This document shows positions 27,525 through 35,689 of a DNA stretch of 64,000 nucleotides, in pieces (position 1 is the first letter of the stretch; the number at the start of each line of letters is the position of its first letter). The position numbers and the translations under genes were made by a program. The stretch is from Ferruginibacter sp. (GTDB lineage Bacteria; Bacteroidota; Bacteroidia; Chitinophagales; Chitinophagaceae): NCBI GenBank assembly GCA_025963635.1, contig JAOQAK010000072.1, forward strand, positions 1-64,000. The letters are read 5' to 3'. The notes beneath the pieces were generated by a model that saw nothing but the letters and a program-made list of their open reading frames with translations, made no database searches and was not told where the DNA came from.

Positions 27525-28943
27525 ATGAAGACGAGGATTTTTATTTTGTGCATGGTGATTATCAGCGTGGCATCCGCCAATGCACAAAGCACAAAGCTCA
27601 CTTTGCAACAAGCAATTGAATCGGCATTGAAGAATAATATTTTAACCAGGCAAAGTGAGTTGCAAATGCGCAGTGCCGAAATCAATTTTAAACAGGCAAA
27701 AAATAACCGTTTACCGATCGTGCAGGGCGGTTATGATTATGGGCTTAACAGTGGTCGCAGCATCGACCCCTTTACCAACGGCTATAGCAACCAGCAACTT
27801 ACCTCCAGCAATGCCAATGCGCAGGGAAGCGTGCCGGTGTTTAACGGGTTCCAGTTGAAGAACAGTATTCGTCAAAATGAACTTGCCTTCGCCACCGCAA
27901 CCATGGAATGGCAACAGCGAAAAGATGAACTTACCCTGCAGGTGATTTTGGCTTATCTCCAGATTTTAAATAATGAGGATGCACTGGTTTTGGCCAAACA
28001 ACAGGCGGATGTTACTAAACAACAGGTAGACCGACTGGTAACCATCGCCAATGAAGGCGCTACTTCGCCCGCCAATGTAAGCGACCTGAAAGGGCAATAC
28101 GCAGGTGATGAACTGGCGATCATTAATGCCGAAAATGCACTCGACGGAAGTATTCTTTCCCTTACACAGTTAATGAACGTGCCCTACGATGCTAATTTAA
28201 AAATTGACCGGGAAGGCTTTAATAACGAAGTTAAAATGTATGATGCTTTACCGGATGAGATCTATGCTACTGCCCTGCAAAAGCTGGCTTCTGTAAAGGC
28301 GAGTGAATTAAAAATCCAGTCGAGCGCAGCGGCAGTAAAGGTTGCAGCGTCTGCGTTTTATCCAAGAGTTTCCATCTATGGCGTGTTGAGTACAAATTAT
28401 TCAAGTGCGGCGATGCTGAATACCAATCTCGGTTCTACGGATGTACCCAGTGGCGATTATGTTGTTGTCAATGGAACTAATATCCCGGTAATTACCCGTC
28501 AAACAAAATTTCGCAGCGAAACGATCAAATACGGCTCACAGTTAAATAATAACCTTTCAACAGCGTATGGAGTGAGTGTATCGATACCGCTGTTCAATTC
28601 TTTCAGAACCAAATCAAATGTAAAGCTGGCGAGGAATGAAGAAAAGAACAACCAGCTGATTGCAAATAATATCAAGTTTCAATTGAGGCAGGCGATAGAC
28701 CAGGCGTATGTTAATATCACCACTACCTATAAACGCTATGCGATATTACAAACCCAATCTGAGGCTTATGCTGAGTCATTTCGCATCGCCGGCATCCGTT
28801 TCGAAAACGGGGTAATCAATTCTCCCGAGTACCTGATTGCAAAAAACAATCTCGATCGTACCAATGCCACCATCATCACCACCCGTTATGAATACCTGTT
28901 AAGAATGAAAGTGCTGGATTTCTATATGGGGAGGTTGAATTGA
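27525..28943 (+). CDS. TolC-family outer membrane efflux protein, 472 aa
   Basis: A signal peptide (1-20, ending ANAQ) is followed by two outer-membrane-efflux (OEP) repeats: KLTLQQAIESALKNN opens the first, and long helical segments rich in Ala/Gln (residues ~45-70, 130-210, 350-460) alternate with beta-strand regions. This is the trimeric channel-tunnel of tripartite efflux systems. It follows the ATPase by 62 bp on the same strand, which supports a MacB-TolC-like assembly. A periplasmic adaptor (MacA/HlyD) is not found in the window; it may lie elsewhere or upstream of position 1. Confidence 0.9.
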   Translation: MKTRIFILCMVIISVASANAQSTKLTLQQAIESALKNNILTRQSELQMRSAEINFKQAKNNRLPIVQGGYDYGLNSGRSIDPFTNGYSNQQLTSSNANAQGSVPVFNGFQLKNSIRQNELAFATATMEWQQRKDELTLQVILAYLQILNNEDALVLAKQQADVTKQQVDRLVTIANEGATSPANVSDLKGQYAGDELAIINAENALDGSILSLTQLMNVPYDANLKIDREGFNNEVKMYDALPDEIYATALQKLASVKASELKIQSSAAAVKVAASAFYPRVSIYGVLSTNYSSAAMLNTNLGSTDVPSGDYVVVNGTNIPVITRQTKFRSETIKYGSQLNNNLSTAYGVSVSIPLFNSFRTKSNVKLARNEEKNNQLIANNIKFQLRQAIDQAYVNITTTYKRYAILQTQSEAYAESFRIAGIRFENGVINSPEYLIAKNNLDRTNATIITTRYEYLLRMKVLDFYMGRLN

Positions 28944-28949
28944 TTTGGA

Positions 28950-29012
28950 GTTAAAGTACGTAAAGTAAAAGTAAAGAAGTAAATAAAGTAAAGAAAGTAA
29001 GGTGTAGATAAA
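28950..29012 (+). repeat. AAAGTA-type low-complexity run
   Basis: Degenerate GTAAAGTAAAAGTAAAGAAG units between the convergent TolC and GNAT genes. Purine-rich, with no coding potential or clear terminator stem. Confidence 0.6.
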
Positions 29013-29061
29013 GAGACATAAGAGATGAGTATGAAGAAGAAGTACCATCTTAATAACCATT

Positions 29062-29577
29062 TCAAAACTTTAGCAACATTAAATGGTTAGGATTGGAGTG
29101 CGTTTCAGAAATTTTAAAATCATGGCTGCCTATTACCAGGAAGCCATTTTTTTTGTAAAAGTTTACCGCCCGCGGATTCTCTTTCCAAACAAATAACCAC
29201 ATGCCTGTTTGATTGTTTCTTATTGAAAGATCGACATTAAATTGAAAAAGTTCGCCGCCTAATTTTAGATGATAAAATTCTTTTAGGAGATAAAAACGCT
29301 CCAGCTTTACGATGTTGTTGATGAGGCTTCCGGAGTATGGGGTATTTAAAACAATTTTCGAGTAACCAGCGGCACGATCGTTATGATAAATGATGTGGTA
29401 AAGGTTTTTTGCATCGTTTAATTCTTCTTTAAAGGCGCTCTCACTGTACTTTTCGCTCACATAGCGGTTGATGTCTTCGGCTTGGGCACTGTGGCCATGT
29501 GATTCTATAAAACTAGCGGTGGCAATTTCAGAAAGTAATTGGAAGTCGTCTTCAGTAGCGCTTACAATTGAGTTCAT
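29062..29577 (-). CDS. GNAT family N-acetyltransferase, 171 aa
   Basis: A single GNAT fold transferring an acyl group from acyl-CoA to an unknown amine. The N-terminal part (residues ~1-60) resembles the helical SFIESHGHS region of small GNATs. The central strands AAGYSKIVLN and VKLERFYLL precede a KLGGELFQF stretch in the position of the acetyl-CoA pyrophosphate loop, although the usual Q/R-x-x-G-x-G/A pattern is degenerate. The late NPRAVNFYKKNGF motif is typical of the family. It is convergent with tolC and separated by 116 bp from the upstream gluconate_2-dh3 gene, so no functional link is implied. Confidence 0.85.
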   Translation of the reverse strand: MNSIVSATEDDFQLLSEIATASFIESHGHSAQAEDINRYVSEKYSESAFKEELNDAKNLYHIIYHNDRAAGYSKIVLNTPYSGSLINNIVKLERFYLLKEFYHLKLGGELFQFNVDLSIRNNQTGMWLFVWKENPRAVNFYKKNGFLVIGSHDFKISETHSNPNHLMLLKF

Positions 29578-29693
29578 TAAGTTGCTTTTATCTACAAATC
29601 AATGTGTTTACAAAAAATGGACTTGTCAATTCTAAATAGACTTCGTACCGCAATGAAATCAGGCATCAAAAATCAGCCATCAGCCATTAAGAT

Positions 29694-30356
29694 TTATGCA
29701 TCAAAACTGATGGACTCCTTTAACTCTCTTTCACTGTAAGCCATATTGTACTGCTTCAGTACATCGTCGGGCACACCTTTCCATTGGTTGGGAACATTTC
29801 CTGCATAACCAAGATCTTTCACGCCTATTTCAGTAGTGTAAAAGCCAGTCGCGGTAAGATTGCGCATCAGTGTGAAAAAAGCTACTCCTTGTTTCAGCGC
29901 GGGTTTTGCTTTATTCGGATAGGCGATCTCATCCACTATTTCCAGGCGTTGCTTTTCCGTGATTGCTGTGAAAGGCTTTTCAAAACGTTTCAACGACTGG
30001 AGATCGAGCCACCGCAGCCCGCCACGCATAGGAGTTTGGTGAACAGGCATATCCTTTACAATAAATTCTATAAAGTCGGGCACTTTTGCATCTGAGGCGC
30101 TGCCGCTCACTTCATCTTTGGGAATGATGATATCTGCCAATACTGTAATGGTAGCCATCTCTTCAGGGGTAAAAAATTTATCCTCCCGCAAGCTTTTATT
30201 TTTGACCTTTTCTTCGGCCATGCGGTCATCTTCATTGGAAGAAGCGGTTACGGTAGACTCAGTGGCTTTTTTATCCTTCGTTTCACAGGATTGAATCAAC
30301 ACACCGGCTGAAGCAGTACCGATTAATAAGGTTTTAATTGATTTACGTCTGTCCAT
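29694..30356 (-). CDS. Gluconate 2-dehydrogenase subunit 3 family protein, 220 aa
   Basis: Small subunit of a membrane or periplasmic FAD-dependent sugar dehydrogenase. The N-terminus carries a twin-arginine-like RRKSIKTLL signal followed by a lipobox, LIQSC (Cys24), so it is probably exported folded and lipid-anchored. The gluconate_2-dh3 domain starts with FFTPEEMATITVLADIIIPKD (near residue 60) and includes VPDFIEFIVKDM. It lies 47 bp downstream of the GMC large subunit on the same strand. In characterised relatives, such as glucose dehydrogenase gamma subunits, the Tat signal of this subunit carries the signal-less large subunit across the membrane. The third, cytochrome c subunit of those enzymes is not seen here. 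Confidence 0.85.
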   Translation of the reverse strand: MDRRKSIKTLLIGTASAGVLIQSCETKDKKATESTVTASSNEDDRMAEEKVKNKSLREDKFFTPEEMATITVLADIIIPKDEVSGSASDAKVPDFIEFIVKDMPVHQTPMRGGLRWLDLQSLKRFEKPFTAITEKQRLEIVDEIAYPNKAKPALKQGVAFFTLMRNLTATGFYTTEIGVKDLGYAGNVPNQWKGVPDDVLKQYNMAYSERELKESISFDA

Positions 30357-30403
30357 ATTAATTATTTTAATGCATTCACATGCGAAAAGTTTATAAATAG
30401 ACT

Positions 30404-32146
30404 TTAGATATTTTGCTTTTTCAACTGGTCAACAATGTATTCCGATGTTCTCATTGATAAGGCGAGGATTGTCCACGTAATATTTTTATCCGCCTGTGAT
30501 ACAAACGGGCCACCATCTACATTGAATAAATTTTTACACTCATGCGCCTGGCTCCATTTATTGAGCGCTGATTTTTTTGTATCGTTACCCATCCTGATCG
30601 TTCCTGCTTCATGGATGATATTGCCGGGATTAGCGAGACCATAATCATTTTGAGGACCATCAGTGTCGCCCGAAGTAATGATAGCGCCCATATTGTGCAT
30701 GATCTCCCTGAAGGTCTCTTTCATGTGCTTTGCCTGCCTGATCTCGTGCTCACTATTTTTTGTATTGAACCGCAACACAGGGATACCATATTTATCCACT
30801 ACTGAAGGGTCTATTTCACAGAAGTTTGATTCGAAGGCAATGCTTTCTCCACGGCCTGCCATATGTACGCCTGCGCCATAGAGATAACGTAAATCTTCTT
30901 TCAGTGAAGCTCCGTATCCGCCGGCCTCCTTTGATTTACCATTGATCGGGAATTTGCCATTGCTATTTTCCACATTAAAACCAAAGCCATAAGCTGGCTG
31001 GTGCATACCGCCGCCGTACTCAATATGATAACCCCGCGGGAAATCAAGCTTTTTATTATCGAGCCACCAGGGAGTGTACACATGCATTCCGCCAACGCCA
31101 TCTTCATTGTATCTTTTTCGTCCGAACAAATTAGGCAATACGCCACTCATCGATGCACCTGTAGAATCATGTAAATATTTGCCTACGATATTGCTTGAAT
31201 TAGCGATTCCGTTAGGATGCTGGTCAGATTTGGAGTTGAGCATCAACCGGGCACTTTCACAAGCGCTCGCTGCCAGTACCACTACTTTTCCCTGCACCTG
31301 GTATTCCTGCAAATCATCTTTGTTAACGTATGAAACACCAGTTGCCAGGCCTTCTTTATTGGTAAGTACTTCTCTTGCCATAGCATTGGTAACAAGATCT
31401 ACATTGCCTGTTGCAATTGCGGGTTTAATTAATACTGATGAGGAAGAGAAATCTGCGTAAATTTTGCACGACCGGCCGCATTGGGCGCAATAAAAACATG
31501 CACCCCTGTCTTTATTGATCTGCTTCGTAAGTATTGATAAACGGGATGGAATAACCGGTATGCCGATGCCTGTCGCAGCTTTCTTTATAAATAATTCATG
31601 AAGCCTTGGTTTGGGAGGCGGCAGAAATATTCCATCTGGATCGTTTGGTAAGCCTTCGTTGCTGCCGAACACGCCAATCAGTTTATCTATTTTGTCGTAA
31701 TAAGGTTTTACGTCCTCATAGCCGATGGGCCAGTCATCACCAAGTCCATCAATGCTGTGGCGTTTAAAATCCTGTGGCCCAAACCGCAGCGATATTCTTC
31801 CCCAGTGATTGGTTCTGCCACCTACCATTCTCGCCCGCCACCAGTCCCATTTAGTACCTGCTGCATGGGTATAAGGTTCACCGTCAATTTCCCATCCCCA
31901 AAAGGATGCATCAAAATCGCCAAAGGGTCTGAACTTAGTACTGGCGCCTCTTCGCGGCGACTCCCAGGGGTTTTTCATCTGCGAGGAGTTTTTTGCAGGA
32001 TCATAGGCCGGACCGGCTTCGAGCAGACACACTTTTAATCCGGCATTCGCCAACACATAGGCAGCCATGCCGCCACCGGCGCCTGAACCCACGATCACCA
32101 CATCATATTGTTTGGCTTGTTTTTTTATCTGGAGGGTATCTCCCAT
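30404..32146 (-). CDS. GMC family FAD-dependent oxidoreductase, 580 aa
   Basis: Large catalytic subunit of a sugar or alcohol dehydrogenase. The FAD-binding dinucleotide motif VVIVGSGAGGG is at residues ~16-26 and there is no signal peptide. Cys217, Cys220, Cys223 and Cys227 form a C-x5-C-x3-C arrangement like the iron-sulphur motif of FAD-glucose dehydrogenases. The C-terminal GMC domain has HEAGTIRMG and KNITWTILALS, near the expected catalytic His/Asn region but different from the NPSLTYMAL form of the two paralogues at 39628 and 41313. It forms a pair with the small subunit downstream. The substrate is unknown; a glycoside or hexose is likely from context. Confidence 0.88.
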   Translation of the reverse strand: MGDTLQIKKQAKQYDVVIVGSGAGGGMAAYVLANAGLKVCLLEAGPAYDPAKNSSQMKNPWESPRRGASTKFRPFGDFDASFWGWEIDGEPYTHAAGTKWDWWRARMVGGRTNHWGRISLRFGPQDFKRHSIDGLGDDWPIGYEDVKPYYDKIDKLIGVFGSNEGLPNDPDGIFLPPPKPRLHELFIKKAATGIGIPVIPSRLSILTKQINKDRGACFYCAQCGRSCKIYADFSSSSVLIKPAIATGNVDLVTNAMAREVLTNKEGLATGVSYVNKDDLQEYQVQGKVVVLAASACESARLMLNSKSDQHPNGIANSSNIVGKYLHDSTGASMSGVLPNLFGRKRYNEDGVGGMHVYTPWWLDNKKLDFPRGYHIEYGGGMHQPAYGFGFNVENSNGKFPINGKSKEAGGYGASLKEDLRYLYGAGVHMAGRGESIAFESNFCEIDPSVVDKYGIPVLRFNTKNSEHEIRQAKHMKETFREIMHNMGAIITSGDTDGPQNDYGLANPGNIIHEAGTIRMGNDTKKSALNKWSQAHECKNLFNVDGGPFVSQADKNITWTILALSMRTSEYIVDQLKKQNI

Positions 32147-32394
32147 AAGGCAAGTTTTGTTTGATCAATGAACCGTTAAATAAAATTCAATATAGCACTT
32201 ATTTTATTTTATAAAATGTTTATTGAACACTTAATAAGCTTTTTATAAACAATGTGTTTTTCTCTTTTGTGATTGGATATTTTTGCTCAGGAAAAACTTA
32301 TGCAATTTAAAACGGGTATAGTTCAAAATTCCTCCTGCTCATCCGGGTGCAACAAAAAAAATATACACTGCATAGTTGGATTCGAAATCGTCAA

Positions 32395-32560
32395 TTGCCT
32401 CCTGCTTTAGCTGAAGGTTAAATGAACCATCTCAGTTTCGGCTTAGCCAAATCAATCGCGAAAATCCTTGAATTCAATTCGGCTAAAGCCGTAATGATAT
32501 TGCATTTTCATTATCCACCGGCTAAAGCACGGTGGCAATTCAAGTTGTGGCTTATTGAGC
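32395..32560. repeat. GGCTAAAGCC-type dispersed hairpin repeat
   Basis: Several imperfect copies of a GCTTTAGC / CGGCTAAAGCCG / CCGGCTAAAGC motif within the 544-bp spacer between the GMC and ThuA genes. CGGCT-AA-AGCCG is a perfect short hairpin. Repeats of this kind are scattered in Bacteroidota genomes (general familiarity). The remainder of the spacer (32147-32394) is very A/T-rich and presumably holds the GMC promoter, but no clear TAnnTTTG element was identified. Confidence 0.6.
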
Positions 32561-32648
32561 GTGAAAAGATTGGCAACCCTGTGCGAAAATTTTAAACCCT
32601 TTGAAACTTCAATCTTGTATCGTATGAAATATTGTTGAAAACAAAAAT

Positions 32649-32672
32649 TCCCCTGGAAATTGCCCCAGGAGA
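32649..32672 (-). terminator. Rho-independent terminator after the ThuA gene
   Basis: On the minus strand the stem TCTCCTGG-N8-CCAGGGGA (one wobble) is followed by ATTTTTGTTTT. It lies 19 bp past the ThuA stop codon. Confidence 0.75.
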
Positions 32673-32690
32673 ACTTTACTTGTGATCGTA

Positions 32691-33422
32691 CTATTTTTTC
32701 AGCGCATATTTAATTCCGCCGAGCAGATGTTGGAGGAAGGCGGGTTCGCTAAAGGATTCGTTGGTATGACCGAGTTCCGTGTAAAATGCACGGCCGCCAT
32801 CGTATGCGTGATACCAGGCCATCGGGTGGTTATCACCATTTTTGCCGCCGGTATAAGAGGTCTCGTCAATTTTCAACAACACATGTACATCTGGATTAAG
32901 GTTTTTAAAATTGTACCATTCATCTTTTCTTTCCCAGCTATCCGGCAGGTGTTTGGTGGCGATATTGGTTTTATCGGTAACGATTAATCTTGCCACCTGT
33001 TGCGCAGGGTGGGAGAGAAAGCTTGCACCTACCATTTTTACATACCAGGGCCAGTTGTATTCGCAATCCGTTGCGGCATGAATGCCTACAAACCCTCCAC
33101 CTTTCTTAATGAAAGTTTCCAGCGCTTTTTGTTGTTCCTCGCCTAAAACATTGCCTGTTGGGCTAAGAAATATGATCGCCTTGTATTTCGCCAGGTTTTT
33201 ATCATTGAAGGCAAGTGAATCTTCCGTGGTTTCCACTGAAAATTTATTAGCGATGCCAAGTTGCTTAATTGCCTCAATTCCTGCAGGAATGCTTGCATGC
33301 CGGTAGCCGTTTGTTTTGGAAAAGATCAATACTGCAGGGTCCTTCTTTTTAATGATGAAAGAAAAACAAGCAGCTAACAGGATAAGAAAAGTGCATTTTT
33401 TTAAAAACTGGGTTACATTCAT
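32691..33422 (-). CDS. ThuA domain-containing protein, 243 aa
   Basis: A periplasmic protein with an N-terminal signal (residues ~1-24; LLAAC could serve as a lipobox). The ThuA/glutamine-amidotransferase-like fold is recognised from VLIFSKTNGYRHASI, the AIIFLSPTGNVL strand, KGGGFVGIHAATDCEYNWPW, and the late HPMAWYHAYDGGRAFYTELGH, a highly conserved family motif. In rhizobia, ThuA works with the Gfo/Idh protein ThuB in the 3-keto route of disaccharide use. The neighbouring GMC, Gfo/Idh and isomerase genes make a similar role plausible here. The catalytic activity of the family is not settled in my knowledge. Confidence 0.88.
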   Translation of the reverse strand: MNVTQFLKKCTFLILLAACFSFIIKKKDPAVLIFSKTNGYRHASIPAGIEAIKQLGIANKFSVETTEDSLAFNDKNLAKYKAIIFLSPTGNVLGEEQQKALETFIKKGGGFVGIHAATDCEYNWPWYVKMVGASFLSHPAQQVARLIVTDKTNIATKHLPDSWERKDEWYNFKNLNPDVHVLLKIDETSYTGGKNGDNHPMAWYHAYDGGRAFYTELGHTNESFSEPAFLQHLLGGIKYALKK

Positions 33423-33528
33423 TGGTCAAGCTTTTTAAATTAAAAATGTGATTAGAAGTTAGCATCCAGGCACCAGTCAAAACGAAGTTTTCATTCACGC
33501 CAGTTTTTATAATTCGTAGCAAAAAATA

Positions 33529-33621
33529 GCCACGAATGCACGAATAAGAAAAGGTCCCTGATTTTTATTTGTGCAAATTAGTGTAATTAGTGGCAAAATA
33601 ATTGGCCACGAATGCACGAAT
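33529..33621. repeat. GCCACGAATGCACGAAT direct repeat with an inverted partner
   Basis: Two identical 17-bp copies at 33529-33545 and 33605-33621 flank a diverged inverted form (TTATTTGTGC...TTAGTGGC). This is a short dispersed repeat of the kind common between Bacteroidota genes. It occupies the spacer between NIPSNAP and ThuA. Confidence 0.75.
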
Positions 33622-33641
33622 ATGAAAATGTTTAAGTGGGT

Positions 33642-34430
33642 TTAATAATCTGAATACGGAGTTGTATGCAGGAAGTAACTGGTGTTTTTGGAAACATTAT
33701 TTTGATATTCCGGCATGGCGGAAAGTTTTTTCCATTCAGGCGATGCGCCAAAGCTCTTCCAGTGGGCATTCCGGTCGGCCATGTTTTCAAAACTCGTCAT
33801 GTACATCAGGTTAGGCATATTGCTGCCCGCAATAACGGATGAATAAAAAACAGCATTGAAGTTTAACTGTTTAAATAAGGCGATTTCTCCTCCTTCATTA
33901 AACATCTGCACTTTATTCTGAAATATTTTTTCGGTGGCACTTTCGTAGCTGCGCAATTCATAAACCCTTTCAGCTGCCGGCCCGGTAAGTTTTGGCAGGG
34001 TTAAGAAGGGTGCGAGCGGGAATGCCTGGGTTAAAATTTTCTCCATCCTGGTATAGGGCGGCGTTTTATAGGTTGCCTCCAGGTAGGTTTTTCCGTTTAA
34101 TTGGTATTCGTTGTCACCGGCAAGGTTTTCTGTTATTTCAGTAACCTGTTTCAGCGATTTTATCGGGATAACCAGGTACAGGCGTTTATCGGCAGCCGTA
34201 TCATTTGCGATGGCTGTAAAAACGCCTATGTTTTTTAATTTTTGGCGGTGAAGGGCAGGCAGGTAGGCCTGTTGCAGGTATTGATCTATCAGCTTTTGCT
34301 GATCGCCCGTTGAAAAATGATAAATAGTGATCTGGTAAAATTCTCCGTCTTTATTGGGCCGTTCAGCAGTTGAAAGGAGCGGAAGGGCAAACAGTAAAAT
34401 CGATACAAACTGTGCGAGTGTTTTTTTCAT
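33642..34430 (-). CDS. NIPSNAP family protein, 262 aa, exported
   Basis: A signal peptide (1-22, ending LSTA) is followed by two alpha/beta ferredoxin-like NIPSNAP domains. The second is clear: VYELRSYESATEKIFQNK near residue 155, then MFNEGGEIALFKQLNFNAVFY and PNLMYMTSFENMADRNAHW, ending with a SPEWKKLSAMPEY motif typical of the family. Function is unknown, though members occur in carbohydrate and xenobiotic degradation clusters. It lies 48 bp downstream of the TIM-barrel isomerase gene and 219 bp upstream of ThuA on the same strand, consistent with one transcription unit. Confidence 0.85.
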   Translation of the reverse strand: MKKTLAQFVSILLFALPLLSTAERPNKDGEFYQITIYHFSTGDQQKLIDQYLQQAYLPALHRQKLKNIGVFTAIANDTAADKRLYLVIPIKSLKQVTEITENLAGDNEYQLNGKTYLEATYKTPPYTRMEKILTQAFPLAPFLTLPKLTGPAAERVYELRSYESATEKIFQNKVQMFNEGGEIALFKQLNFNAVFYSSVIAGSNMPNLMYMTSFENMADRNAHWKSFGASPEWKKLSAMPEYQNNVSKNTSYFLHTTPYSDY

Positions 34431-34478
34431 GAAGTGATTTTATGGAATGGAAAATAGTTGCGTAAATAATCAATTTGT

Positions 34479-35531
34479 TTAGATGCCTAACAAGGAGCGG
34501 TTAAACGCTTCATCGCTTCCGCTGCCCGCGAAATCATCAAAAGCTTTTTCGGTTACTTTAATGATATGGTTTTTGATGAATGGCGCACCTTCTGCTGCGC
34601 CATCTTCTGAATTTTTTATGGCGCATTCCCATTCCAGCACAGCCCAGCCCTTGTAATCGTAAGCCGATAATTTGCTGAAGATTGATTTGAAATCAACCTG
34701 CCCATCTCCCAGTGAACGGAAGCGGCCTGCTCGGTTGATCCAACTCTGGTAACCGCCATATACACCCTGTTTGCCGGTAGGATTAAACTCAGCATCCTTT
34801 ACATGAAAAGCTTTTATGCGGGTATGGTAGTGATCGATATAGGCGAGGTAATCGAGGCATTGCAATACAAAGTGAGAGGGATCATATAATAAGCATGCCC
34901 TTTGATGGTTGTTCACTTTATCGAGAAACATTTCATAAGACACACCATCGTGCAGGTCTTCGCCCGGATGAATTTCATAACAGACATCCACGCCGCATTC
35001 ATCAAAAACATTTAAAATGGGCAGCCAACGGTTTGCTAATTCTATAAAGCCGGTTTCCACCAGGCCGGCGGGCCGCTGAGGCCATGGATACACTGTGGGC
35101 CAAAGCAGGGCGCCGCTAAAAGTTGCGTGTGCATTCAGTCCTAAATTCCGGGAGGCTTTTGCCGCGTATTTTAGTTGCTGTACGGCCCAGTCGGTTTTTG
35201 CTTTTGCGTTTCCATGGAGGGCTGCGGGAGCGAAGCCATCGAACAATGCATCGTATGCAGGGTTTACTGCTACGAGTTGCCCCTGTAAATGGGTGGAAAG
35301 TTCGGTGATCTCCAGGCCTGCCTCATTCACCATACCTTTGATTTCATCGGCATAGGTTTTACTTTCTGCAGCTTGCTGTAAGTCGATAAATCTTGCATCC
35401 CAGGAAGGGATTTGAACCCCTATAAAACCTTTTTCTTTTGCCCATTTACAAATCGAAGGCAACGAATTGAACGGAGCCTCATCTCCGGCAAATTGCGCCA
35501 GGAATATACCAGGGCCTTTTATTGTTTGCAT
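34479..35531 (-). CDS. Sugar phosphate isomerase/epimerase, TIM barrel, 350 aa
   Basis: Xylose-isomerase-like TIM barrel (AP_endonuc_2 superfamily) without a signal peptide, so cytoplasmic. Metal and substrate positions are suggested by NAHATFSGALLW, CYEIHPGEDLHDG (Glu/His), LLYDPSHFVLQ (Asp/His), IKAFHVKDAEF (His/Asp) and WAVLEWECA (late Glu). These are the four metal-ligand strands expected of the fold. It probably isomerises or epimerises a keto sugar or inositol-type intermediate formed by the oxidoreductases next to it. It sits between a Gfo/Idh gene upstream (158 bp, with a hairpin) and NIPSNAP downstream on the same strand. Confidence 0.88.
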   Translation of the reverse strand: MQTIKGPGIFLAQFAGDEAPFNSLPSICKWAKEKGFIGVQIPSWDARFIDLQQAAESKTYADEIKGMVNEAGLEITELSTHLQGQLVAVNPAYDALFDGFAPAALHGNAKAKTDWAVQQLKYAAKASRNLGLNAHATFSGALLWPTVYPWPQRPAGLVETGFIELANRWLPILNVFDECGVDVCYEIHPGEDLHDGVSYEMFLDKVNNHQRACLLYDPSHFVLQCLDYLAYIDHYHTRIKAFHVKDAEFNPTGKQGVYGGYQSWINRAGRFRSLGDGQVDFKSIFSKLSAYDYKGWAVLEWECAIKNSEDGAAEGAPFIKNHIIKVTEKAFDDFAGSGSDEAFNRSLLGI

Positions 35532-35574
35532 GTGTGCTTAGTTGATAGTTGATGCTTGATGGTTGGTTGAACCC

Positions 35575-35604
35575 CGTAGAGCCAAACTGCAGTGTGGCTC
35601 TACG
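35575..35604. terminator. Perfect 10-bp hairpin between the Gfo/Idh and isomerase genes
   Basis: CGTAGAGCCA (35575-35584), a 10-nt loop, then TGGCTCTACG (35595-35604), followed by CAACGATG. The arms are perfect, but no U run follows on either strand, so an attenuator or dispersed repeat is as likely as a terminator. The GCAACGATGTT tail resembles the end of array module B. Confidence 0.5.
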
Positions 35605-35689
35605 CAACGATGTTTAATAGTAGTACTGAAGCCGGTCACAAAATATGTTAAAAACTATGACGAAATAATTTGGAACAATCAACATATTC

